A DNA stretch of 13,853 nucleotides from Bacteroidota bacterium (lineage in GTDB: Bacteria; Bacteroidota; Bacteroidia; B-17B0; B-17BO): assembly GCA_025356715.1 (NCBI GenBank), contig JANXRU010000072.1, forward strand, positions 1 to 13,853, written 5' to 3'. How positions within the stretch are numbered: position 1 is the stretch's first letter; every line of letters begins with the position of its first letter. Below, piece by piece: positions 1 to 7,342 of this stretch. Under the pieces are notes generated by a model. The model was not told the DNA's origin. It saw only the letters and a program-made list of their open reading frames with translations, and made no database searches. Made by a program: the position numbers and the translations under genes.

Positions 1-120
1 TATGGTATTAAGCCATTAACTATTCGGTTTGATATGCCATTTTTTGTAAACCGTTTGCCTTATGCTGAAAAAGATTATTTTCAATTTCGTTGGATGATAG
101 GTATTAACAGAGCTTTTTAA
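1..120 (+). CDS. 3' end of a probable outer-membrane beta-barrel protein (partial)
   Basis: Frame 1 is open from the left edge to a TAA at 118-120 and gives the last 39 residues of a protein whose start lies outside the window. The tail alternates aromatic or hydrophobic residues with polar ones (for example YFQFRWMIGINRAF) and ends in phenylalanine. This is the usual signature of the last transmembrane strand of an outer-membrane barrel recognised by the BAM machinery. The family cannot be identified from so short a piece. Only 12 bases separate its stop from the next start on the same strand, so the two genes may be cotranscribed. The outer-membrane call is inference from the C-terminal pattern alone. 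Confidence 0.55.
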   Translation, partial: YGIKPLTIRFDMPFFVNRLPYAEKDYFQFRWMIGINRAF

Positions 121-132
121 AATCATTTACCA

Positions 133-1626
133 ATGATAGACACCACAGAACACTACGATTTAATTATTATTGGTGGCGGGCCAACAGGATACGCTGGTGC
201 GATGCGTGCTTTGGATTTTAAAAAGAAAGTATTACTGATTGAAAAAAAACATATTGGTGGTGCAGGTGTTTATGATGGCGTATTAACATCAAAAACCTTA
301 TGGGAAATGTCGCAAAAAATATCTTCTATTCGAGAAATGATTCCTGATTATGTAGCAGATTTTGAATACATCAACAAAACAGTGAAAGAAGCCATCTTTG
401 AGCGTAAAACACAAATGACGGTGCATTTACAATTATTACAAACACAAGCAACTAATTCATTTCATTACGAAAAAGGCACCGCACAATTTGTAGATAAACA
501 TACCATCAGTATCACCAAAGAAAATGGCAGAATAAAAACAGTAAGTGCCGACAATATTTTAATTGCTTCTGGAAGTCGACCGCGTTATTTGCCTAATATT
601 CCTATCGACGAACAAATTATCATGACCAGCGACGGTGTAAAAAACATGATTGAGTTTCCAAAAAGCTTGGTAGTATTGGGTGCTGGAGTTATTGGTTGCG
701 AGTTTGCCACCATTTTTTCTAATATAGGAAAAACAAAAGTGTATTTAATTGATAAAGCTGAACGAATTTTACCATTTGAAGATGAAGATATCGCGGAGTT
801 AATCAGCGAATCTTTAGAAAAAAATGGAGCTACTATTCATCATGGTTCATCATTGAAACGCATGGAAATTAAAGATGGTAAAGTAGAATACGAACTAGAA
901 TATATAGATGGAAAAACAGAAATTATTACCGTTGATAAAGCACTTGTTTCTGTTGGTAGAGTTGCAAATGTAGAGAGTTTAGATTTAGAAAAAGCGGGCG
1001 TAAAATTAAATGAAAGAGGAAGTATTTGGGACGATGATACGCAAACAAATATCTCTCATATATTTGTAGCAGGTGATGTTACTACTGAAATAGCTTTAGT
1101 AAATGTTGGTGAAAGAGAAGCAAGACACGCTATTGTCCGCATGTTTGGCCCAACAATCAAACCTTTATCTTATCAAAACATTTCTACGATTATGTTTTTG
1201 AATCCAGAAGTAGCAAGTGTTGGAATGAGCGAACAAGATTGTAGAAAAAAAGGAATTGCACATAAAGTAGTAAAGTTAGATTTCAGTATTAATGCGCGTG
1301 CTATAGCGATGCGTAAAACCAAAGGCTTTTTTAAAATTATTGTGACGAATGATAACGGCATGCGCATACTCGGAATGCGTGTTGTTGGCGAGCATGCAAG
1401 CTCTGCAATACAAGCCGTTGCTTATTTAATTCACACCAATCAAGGGATAAGAGAGTTAGCGGATATGATGCACCCGCACCCAAGTATTATTGAAGGCGTG
1501 CAAGAGTGTTTACGAATGTTATTGGGAAAATCTATTTACAAGCCATCTGTATTTAAAGATAAGTTGAAGTGCTATGTTTGTGAAAACGATATCCGTACAC
1601 CGATAGAAAGCTTGATGGTTAATTAA
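133..1626 (+). CDS. FAD/NAD(P)-dependent oxidoreductase, Lpd/SthA-like, without redox-active cysteines
   Basis: A 497-residue member of the pyridine nucleotide-disulfide oxidoreductase family (dihydrolipoamide dehydrogenase, SthA transhydrogenase, mercuric reductase), probably cytoplasmic. Visible are the FAD-binding GGGPTG at residues 14-19, the second Rossmann motif GAGVIG at 183-188, the FAD-contacting AGDV around 313-316, and a C-terminal dimerisation-domain HPHPSIIE at 447-454 matching the HxHPTxxE of lipoamide dehydrogenase. An Asp at 207, at the end of the second beta strand of the nucleotide fold, suggests NADH rather than NADPH. The usual GGTCxxxGCxPSK active site reads GGAGVYDGVLTSK (42-54), with Gly and Val in place of both cysteines, so normal disulfide chemistry is impossible at that site. 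SthA also lacks one of these cysteines, which makes a transhydrogenase-like or NADH-oxidising role plausible. A CYVC pair sits near the C-terminus (480, 483). The ATG at 133 places the FAD motif at the normal distance. The substrate is unknown. Confidence 0.85.
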   Translation: MIDTTEHYDLIIIGGGPTGYAGAMRALDFKKKVLLIEKKHIGGAGVYDGVLTSKTLWEMSQKISSIREMIPDYVADFEYINKTVKEAIFERKTQMTVHLQLLQTQATNSFHYEKGTAQFVDKHTISITKENGRIKTVSADNILIASGSRPRYLPNIPIDEQIIMTSDGVKNMIEFPKSLVVLGAGVIGCEFATIFSNIGKTKVYLIDKAERILPFEDEDIAELISESLEKNGATIHHGSSLKRMEIKDGKVEYELEYIDGKTEIITVDKALVSVGRVANVESLDLEKAGVKLNERGSIWDDDTQTNISHIFVAGDVTTEIALVNVGEREARHAIVRMFGPTIKPLSYQNISTIMFLNPEVASVGMSEQDCRKKGIAHKVVKLDFSINARAIAMRKTKGFFKIIVTNDNGMRILGMRVVGEHASSAIQAVAYLIHTNQGIRELADMMHPHPSIIEGVQECLRMLLGKSIYKPSVFKDKLKCYVCENDIRTPIESLMVN

Positions 1627-1637
1627 ATAGATTTCTC

Positions 1638-3311
1638 TTATTTCAGTGAATCTATCATTTTCCAAAATGCACTAAAGCCTTGTAAGTGCTTAATCCATTG
1701 ACTTTCTGTCTTAGCAGATTTTAATTGAATAAATAATTGTACATTTTTCTTGTTTTTGTTAATCCAGTTTTTTGAATCTGAAGTTAAGCAAAATAATAAT
1801 GAAGCTTCTTTGGCGTATAGACTATCTTCTTTTTTCCAATCTTTTGAAGATAAATTTAGTGCATCATTTAGTTCTTTAAAACAATGATTGATAGCTTTAA
1901 CTCTATCGCCTTCAAAACGAGTATTAATTATGTTAGTAATTTTTTGACTGATAATTTCTGAATCGTAATTTGGATAGCTTGTATTGGAAAGTGTTAATGC
2001 CAAATTACTTTTTGTGTATTTTTTTAAGGTCGAAATGTCGCTTTTGTAATTTGGATCTTTAAGTTTTGATTGCTCTTCTTGATAGGCTAATTTCTGTAGA
2101 TCTTTATTTTCAGGCCTGAAACCTAATTTATAATAAAACCAAAAAGCGCCTGTTTTTAGCGCTTCTGTGTTATTCAATCCAAACTGATAAGGTTTTACAA
2201 CAAAGCACGTTGCACCAAAATGTTGATGATAAACGCGTAATAATTCGCAAATAATTAATCCTGATTCCCCACCTCTAAAGGCCTCTAATATATTAATACC
2301 AAACTGACTGCGTTCGCCAAATAGCCAACCACCGCCATAAGATGCGGGTATATTATTTTTCAACACTAAATACCCAATATAAGATTCGAGTGAATACCTT
2401 TTATCATGGGTGTTTCCAAAGAGAGCAATAGAAATGCCTTTATCTAATTGAAATAACGTAATGTCTTCTTCATTAGCGTTGGTAAAGGGTTCTGTTTCTC
2501 TGTATAAATAGGTTAAGGTTAGTTTTGCTGAATGGATAAGTTGTTGCTTTTCTAATAAACTTAATTTAATAGGTTTAGGTAAAGGTTGTTTAATAATGTC
2601 TGGTAGATTAATTTTTTTATCGATAGGCTTGTTATGAAAATAGATTGGTAAAGAAGCCCCTCTTAAAAAACTAACGGAATCTTTTTCAGAAGAAATTTTC
2701 CAATGAATAAAAATTCCTAACTGATTATAAATAAAGGTTTGTGTTTTTAAATCAAGAGATGATTGCTGAATTGTATGTAACAACCATTCTAAATCAGTAA
2801 TTTTTTTTGAAGTATTAAATTCTGAAATTCTAATTTTAATATCTTTTTCGCTTCCATGAATTTTTGAGTATTCAACATTTGGTAATATTAATTTTAGTAT
2901 TGATTTTTGTGTTTCGATAGATGATGAAGCACTGTGAATTGACACTTGGTAAGGGAATTTACTAATTAAGTATTTTACTTTAGCATAAGAAAAATTACAT
3001 TCAATATCAGTATATAATAACCCAGTCCCATTTAATTGAGATTGAATGGAGTATTTTTTTTCTAATTGCTTGAGTAGTTTGGAAACGGTTTCTTTTGTTA
3101 ATTCAAGTAATGTTTCATTTGATGGATAAGCCATCATCGCCATTAATACTTGATGAAATTGAATAAAGGATTGTGATTTAGTTGGAACGGAATAAATTAA
3201 GGTATTAAGTAATGTTTTTTTTTCTTCAATTTGCACGGATTCAAAATTGAATAGTAATGCTTTTAGTTGAAGTAATGTTTCTGTAAATGAATTGTTAGAG
3301 CTTGTTGTCAT
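1638..3311 (-). CDS. Uncharacterised protein with GNAT-like acyltransferase core
   Basis: A 557-residue protein with no signal peptide or membrane segment, so probably cytoplasmic. I do not recognise a named family. Roughly residues 290-400 look like a GNAT (N-acetyltransferase) fold. A strand pair around ISIALFGN and IGYLVLKNNIPASYGGGW is followed by a stretch resembling the acyl-CoA-binding turn and helix (EAFRGGESGLIICELLRVY, 343-361). An Asn-containing helix follows, then GAFWFYYKLGFRP (388-400), which matches the classic GNAT ending YxxxGF. The N-terminal 290 residues and the Lys-rich, mostly helical C-terminal 150 residues have no recognisable motif. The start is ATG at 3311, 65 bases after the DUF1415 stop, so it may be the last gene of the glycan operon or have its own promoter. 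It converges with the flavoprotein gene, with 11 bases between the two stop codons. The GNAT call is inference from motif shape; acyl donor and acceptor are unknown. Confidence 0.75.
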   Translation of the reverse strand: MTTSSNNSFTETLLQLKALLFNFESVQIEEKKTLLNTLIYSVPTKSQSFIQFHQVLMAMMAYPSNETLLELTKETVSKLLKQLEKKYSIQSQLNGTGLLYTDIECNFSYAKVKYLISKFPYQVSIHSASSSIETQKSILKLILPNVEYSKIHGSEKDIKIRISEFNTSKKITDLEWLLHTIQQSSLDLKTQTFIYNQLGIFIHWKISSEKDSVSFLRGASLPIYFHNKPIDKKINLPDIIKQPLPKPIKLSLLEKQQLIHSAKLTLTYLYRETEPFTNANEEDITLFQLDKGISIALFGNTHDKRYSLESYIGYLVLKNNIPASYGGGWLFGERSQFGINILEAFRGGESGLIICELLRVYHQHFGATCFVVKPYQFGLNNTEALKTGAFWFYYKLGFRPENKDLQKLAYQEEQSKLKDPNYKSDISTLKKYTKSNLALTLSNTSYPNYDSEIISQKITNIINTRFEGDRVKAINHCFKELNDALNLSSKDWKKEDSLYAKEASLLFCLTSDSKNWINKNKKNVQLFIQLKSAKTESQWIKHLQGFSAFWKMIDSLK

Positions 3312-3376
3312 GTGCAGATTGTGTTTAATTTTAATTTTTAATAAATCAACTTGTAAATGCTTTACTCTTCAATTAA

Positions 3377-3919
3377 TCAGCTAATACAAGCAAGTCGGAG
3401 CATTTGCATATAGTGTAACCCTTTTTGCCGTGCTAAAGCTATATTATGTTCTGGTATGTTTTCAGGATTCGGATATAACGCCAACGCTTTGGTCAGACTA
3501 TCTTCTCGTAGTAGATGCAACATTGGATAAATTGATCGATTAGTGAAATTTGCTGGATCATTTTCATCTTCACCAGCAAAACAATAATCTGGATGAAAAC
3601 TAGCAACTTGATAAATTCCATCATAGTTTGCTTTTACAAGTGTTTGCTCAACTTTTTTCACTAATTGTAAATAGGATTTAAAATCCTTAAAGTTAGTTTC
3701 GAAAATGATAAACGTTGTTTCAATTTCTTCGTTTGTATCTAAAAAATGAAATTCATTAACGAGTGACTCTAAACTTATTTTCACATCAACATCATTTAAT
3801 ACAATATACCGGATGCTTTTTTTCAGAACAGCTTTTGCTGCAAACGGACAAAAATTTAAAGCAATTACTACGGATTTAATCCATTTTTCGGTTTGCTGTA
3901 TGACGGTTGCATTATTCAC
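3377..3919 (-). CDS. DUF1415 family protein
   Basis: A small soluble protein recognised from conserved blocks of the DUF1415 family: a Trp-Ile/Val-x-x-Val-Val start leading to LNFCPFA, a central ETTFIIFE, then YQVASFHPDYCFAG and FTNRSIYPMLHLLRED, and near the end the IPEHNI segment. The family has no established biochemical function; the invariant Cys-Pro-Phe, His-Pro-Asp and Arg-Ser/x-Pro-Tyr-Pro positions suggest an enzyme, but that is inference. Start choice: the frame is open further back, with an ATG at 3946 and a TTG at 3958. Those would add a hydrophobic leader (MFIIKITLL) not expected of this family. A GTG at 3919 gives VNNATVIQQTEKW, which places the conserved Trp block at a normal distance and overlaps the end of the ligase gene by 8 bases, a typical coupled junction. 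It is the fifth gene of the minus-strand glycan run, although nothing known links DUF1415 to glycans. Confidence 0.85.
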   Translation of the reverse strand: MNNATVIQQTEKWIKSVVIALNFCPFAAKAVLKKSIRYIVLNDVDVKISLESLVNEFHFLDTNEEIETTFIIFETNFKDFKSYLQLVKKVEQTLVKANYDGIYQVASFHPDYCFAGEDENDPANFTNRSIYPMLHLLREDSLTKALALYPNPENIPEHNIALARQKGLHYMQMLRLACIS

Positions 3920-5354
3920 TAGCAATGTTATCTTTATGATAAACATCAATGCAAACAAGCATTGCTAAAAAGCCCCAAAATGGAACGGATGCTTTATCAG
4001 TGTCTAAGAAGTTATTTAAAAAACCATGAACAAAATAAGTACTTAATCCCATAAGGATACAAATAGTAAGTGTTTTAAGGGGTTTATCTTTAACTGTATA
4101 TACTAAACGGTAGCCTAAGAACATCACAGAAAACACTAAAATAATAACGATTAATCCGCCAACTAAACCTTGTTCTGATAAAGGACCAAGGTATTCGCTA
4201 TGGGCATTACCTTTATTTCCAAAGTTTGTAGAGATTACTGTTTTTTGACTACTTTTTTGATAAGGAGCATATAAAAACTGATAGGTTCCAGGTCCATTTC
4301 CCATGTATGGTTTTTCTTCAAACATTCGCAAAGCACAGCTCCATCTGTTTAATCGTTCAACGTTTGATACGTCTGTTGAAATATTTGTCATCGATTCAAT
4401 ATTGGCCATAAAATCACCATCAGAGTCTGTGTTATTTCTTCCCATAATCATTAGTAATTCAGATTGAAAGGATAAAAATATAAGTGTACCTCCTATTATT
4501 GTAAATAGAATTGTACGAAATTTCAATCCAATGATTAGAGTTGCTAATACCCCTAAAGATACTGCCAAACTAAGCCATCCAGCTCGGGCATAGGATACAA
4601 TAATGGATATTAAAAAAATGGTCAATAAAGTAAAACTTAGAATTTTTATTTTAGGTGAAATACCTTTCATGAATATTAAGCCACAGGTAATAGGTATATA
4701 CATAGCTAAAGCGGCTCCATAAGCAGTATGGTCATTATAAAATGGAGATACAATCCAGTCAGCTGTTTTTTCATCAAAGCCATAAGATGCATGTTTTACA
4801 GTCGTAATAATGGCAACTATGGCTAATGCTGTTCCGTATAGTAATAAATGATAAACGATTTTTTGTTGTTGTTTAAACAATTGAGTTGCCATAAAATAAC
4901 AAGAGGTTAAAAACCATGTACGGGCAATAATAAATTTAATAGATATAATTGGTAATTCGCTTGTAAAAGTAGTAAGTAACATCCAAGCCATTTGTACAAA
5001 AATTATGATGGTAATTGGGTGTTTTAATATTCGTTTATCAGTAATTCCATGACTTATTTCATTTAAAAAATAGAGTAAAGTGATGCCAATCATTAGAGGC
5101 TCTGAAGGTAAACTCATATCTAAGCCATCAGAATACCCCAATTCTTTTAAGGTAATTGCTAATGGAGTAGAAAAAATCATAAAGTACATGATTTTTTCAA
5201 TATCGAATATTGCTAATAGAATAATAAAAATGGCTAATGGTAAAATGTTATAGAAATAAAAATTACCTCTATCAAAAAGTAAAACGTAAGAATTTACCAA
5301 AATGTAGCTAACTACAATAAAATAAAATACATAAGTATTTTTAAGTTTAAGCAA
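3912..5354 (-). CDS. O-antigen ligase / Wzy-type polymerase family protein
   Basis: A 480-residue multi-spanning inner-membrane protein of the Wzy_C/O-antigen ligase family, which transfers or polymerises undecaprenyl-linked glycans on the periplasmic face. About a dozen hydrophobic segments are visible. Family hallmarks are SYARAGW (254-260), a long periplasmic loop (about 300-395) containing ERLNRW (333-338), the MFEEKPYMGNGPGTYQF block (344-360), and NAHSEYL (383-389). The His in the last motif (H385) corresponds to the histidine considered catalytic in WaaL-type enzymes. Ligase and polymerase cannot be separated by sequence; the position beside Wzx and two Wzz-like genes favours polymerase or surface-glycan ligase. 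The first codon is TTG at 5354, one base after the stop of the upstream Wzz-like gene. No ATG, GTG or TTG lies between it and the in-frame stop upstream. The first downstream ATG (residue 56) would delete the first two membrane segments, so TTG with translational coupling is preferred. Confidence 0.85.
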   Translation of the reverse strand: MLKLKNTYVFYFIVVSYILVNSYVLLFDRGNFYFYNILPLAIFIILLAIFDIEKIMYFMIFSTPLAITLKELGYSDGLDMSLPSEPLMIGITLLYFLNEISHGITDKRILKHPITIIIFVQMAWMLLTTFTSELPIISIKFIIARTWFLTSCYFMATQLFKQQQKIVYHLLLYGTALAIVAIITTVKHASYGFDEKTADWIVSPFYNDHTAYGAALAMYIPITCGLIFMKGISPKIKILSFTLLTIFLISIIVSYARAGWLSLAVSLGVLATLIIGLKFRTILFTIIGGTLIFLSFQSELLMIMGRNNTDSDGDFMANIESMTNISTDVSNVERLNRWSCALRMFEEKPYMGNGPGTYQFLYAPYQKSSQKTVISTNFGNKGNAHSEYLGPLSEQGLVGGLIVIILVFSVMFLGYRLVYTVKDKPLKTLTICILMGLSTYFVHGFLNNFLDTDKASVPFWGFLAMLVCIDVYHKDNIASE

Positions 5355-5355
5355 G

Positions 5356-6276
5356 TTAGTTTTGTTTTTTAGAATTAAACAAAAGTATAATTATTGCTAA
5401 TAATAGTGCTGATAAGGTAGACAAAATTACAATTACAGCTCGTAAAGGAGCACATTTTTTGTCTGGTAAATTTGCTTTTGAAACAACAGTTGTGTAAGTT
5501 AAATCGGCATTATATTCCAATAAATTTTTATCATAATTAAACTTCAAATCTTTATAAGTGTTTATTTCAATTCCTAATTGATTATGAAGTAATTCATAGT
5601 CTCCTCCATGCTCTTGTAGCATTTTCATGGTGTTTTTATCAATATCTGACATTGATTTTTTACCCATTCTTTTGGCAGCAACTTTAGCTTGAGATCCATA
5701 ATCTAATAATCCATAATTGACACGCATGTATTTTAGCTTTGCTTCAATCGTGTCTATTTCCGTTTTTTTGATTTTTATTTGATTAGCATAGTTTTTTAAA
5801 TATTCAGCAATGATGTTTTTTTTAGTTTTTCTAATTAAGTTATTGACCTCACTAACGATACCATTTGCAATGCTTTGTGCTAATTGGGGTGATTCATCTA
5901 TAACTTCAATTTCAACGGATTCATAAAGTGTACCTGATGTTGATATATTAGAATTGTAGTATAAATTAAATTTGGAAACTGCTCTAATTTCTGTTGAGTC
6001 AATGTTGTAATGCTTATATAAATCAAATCGTTTAGCAATATTGTTTTTTAACTCCTCAGTATTTAAAAATTGCAATAATTGTTCTGTATTTGATTCTTCA
6101 CTAAATGCAACTAAATTGGTAGGAAAAATAACGGTAGACGATTTAAACTTTTCGGCAAGAAACAAAGGAGAAGAAAAGAAGCTAGATAAGATAATTGCAA
6201 CAGATGCAACAATAGCAAACTTTTTCCAATGTGTGGAAGCAATTTTAAGTATAGTTTCAGTGTTAATTTCTTCCAT
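5356..6276 (-). CDS. Wzz-like polysaccharide chain-length determinant (second of a tandem pair)
   Basis: A 306-residue polysaccharide co-polymerase-like protein with the Wzz topology: a short cytoplasmic N-terminus, a first membrane helix around residues 18-40, a roughly 240-residue periplasmic domain rich in helix and coiled coil (about 145-260), and a second membrane helix around 278-301. The last helix is preceded by KKCAPLRAVIV, the proline-containing segment seen in this family. Wzz proteins oligomerise in the inner membrane and set the length of the glycan made by Wzy. No cytoplasmic tyrosine-kinase domain follows, and the C-terminal tail is only a few residues. It is a paralogue of the protein encoded immediately upstream: both have a [T/A]E[Q/K]LLQ[F/I]LN block then an IAK-x-[F/Y]DL segment, and a LDY turn after the coiled coil. 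The ATG at 6276 lies 17 bases after the stop of that gene. Confidence 0.85.
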   Translation of the reverse strand: MEEINTETILKIASTHWKKFAIVASVAIILSSFFSSPLFLAEKFKSSTVIFPTNLVAFSEESNTEQLLQFLNTEELKNNIAKRFDLYKHYNIDSTEIRAVSKFNLYYNSNISTSGTLYESVEIEVIDESPQLAQSIANGIVSEVNNLIRKTKKNIIAEYLKNYANQIKIKKTEIDTIEAKLKYMRVNYGLLDYGSQAKVAAKRMGKKSMSDIDKNTMKMLQEHGGDYELLHNQLGIEINTYKDLKFNYDKNLLEYNADLTYTTVVSKANLPDKKCAPLRAVIVILSTLSALLLAIIILLFNSKKQN

Positions 6277-6293
6277 GTTTTGTTTTACTCTAA

Positions 6294-7322
6294 TTACTCT
6301 TTGGATTGCAACACTATTTTTTTTTTAATATCAATTAACCTATCCGCAAATAATAAATATAGAAGAGCAATTAAAAATGCAGATATTGTTGGTATCAATA
6401 CGATTAAAGCACGAACGGGTCTAGCCTTTTTTTCATTTGTAATGGCTTTATCAACAATAAATTTAGATGGTAATTGTTTAGAATAATTAATTAAAGCTTC
6501 ATCATACTTTTGTTTAATAACTGGATACTTAAAGCGGTATTTTTTTAAGTTTTCAAACACATCATCGTAAGCCATCCCATATTTTTTAAGAATATCTAAT
6601 TTAACTTTTATGTTAGCAATTGCAGATTCATTTCCTTTAGAAACAGCTTTTGCCATAGCTTTAGAATAAGCGCTCATTTCTGCTTTGTAATCTAAAACAC
6701 CTAATTCTCTAATTTTTTGCAAGCTATCTTCCAATTCTGTAATACGTGTTATTGTATTAGCGTATTCTTCTGCAATGATGTCTAATGCTTGTTTAGCAAC
6801 TTCTTTACTCATTCTAAATTTAACAGAATCGGCATATCGAACAATAGAATTAGCTATGTTTGCCGCTCTTCCAGCCTCATAATCATAGACATCTATTTTT
6901 ATGGAAACATAGTCAGTCCTCTTAAATGAAACCATCTCATCCCACTTTAATTTCAAGTAATGAGAAGCGTATTGGTTATCTTCATTAATTTTCCAATTTG
7001 TCCATAAATCATATTCTTTTGCAATACGATCTCTTATTTCCGTTGAGTTTAATATTTGTAATAATTTTTCAGCATCGTCTTCATCACCAAATTCCATATA
7101 ATCTTCTTGTCCGCCAACATTTTGTTCTATCAATAGCTTAGAAACTGAAAAGGTTCTTGCAGGGAAAACAATAGCTGTACCTTTATATTGTGGGGCAATT
7201 AGGAATGAACAAATCGTAGAAATAACCGCCGCAATTAGTGTAACAATGATTAAGGGCTTACGCCACTTATACATCTTTGCTAATAATTTGATAGATTCGT
7301 TATTATCGTTTATTTGGTTCAT
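6294..7322 (-). CDS. Wzz-like polysaccharide chain-length determinant (first of a tandem pair)
   Basis: A 342-residue inner-membrane protein with the two-helix Wzz/co-polymerase layout. Helix one is at about residues 23-43, then a beta-rich part beginning YKGTAIVFPA, a long helical and coiled-coil segment (about 160-290), then KKARPVRALIVLIPT leading into helix two at about 306-328 and a short basic tail. The VFPA-type strand after helix one is typical of the periplasmic Wzz domain. There is no Walker A/B kinase module, so any BY-kinase partner would be a separate protein outside this window. An acidic insert (GGQEDYMEFGDEDDAE, about 70-85) is absent from the following paralogue and accounts for part of the length difference. 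The start is ATG at 7322, 20 bases after the flippase stop. The pair probably arose by tandem duplication followed by strong divergence. Confidence 0.87.
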   Translation of the reverse strand: MNQINDNNESIKLLAKMYKWRKPLIIVTLIAAVISTICSFLIAPQYKGTAIVFPARTFSVSKLLIEQNVGGQEDYMEFGDEDDAEKLLQILNSTEIRDRIAKEYDLWTNWKINEDNQYASHYLKLKWDEMVSFKRTDYVSIKIDVYDYEAGRAANIANSIVRYADSVKFRMSKEVAKQALDIIAEEYANTITRITELEDSLQKIRELGVLDYKAEMSAYSKAMAKAVSKGNESAIANIKVKLDILKKYGMAYDDVFENLKKYRFKYPVIKQKYDEALINYSKQLPSKFIVDKAITNEKKARPVRALIVLIPTISAFLIALLYLLFADRLIDIKKKIVLQSKE

Positions 7323-7342
7323 TGTTCAAATATACTATTTTA

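Noticed and set aside
1627..1655. Imperfect hairpin ATAGATT...AATCTAT at the junction of the convergent flavoprotein and GNAT-like genes
   Set aside because: Only 7 AT-rich base pairs with a 15-base loop and no T-tract on either side; too weak to call a terminator.
6041..6486. Plus-strand open frames opposite the Wzz pair, and similar ones opposite the flippase (7644-7841) and glyA (11621-11875)
   Set aside because: Low-complexity, hydrophobic or Asn/Ser-rich translations with no recognisable motif; antisense shadows of confident genes.
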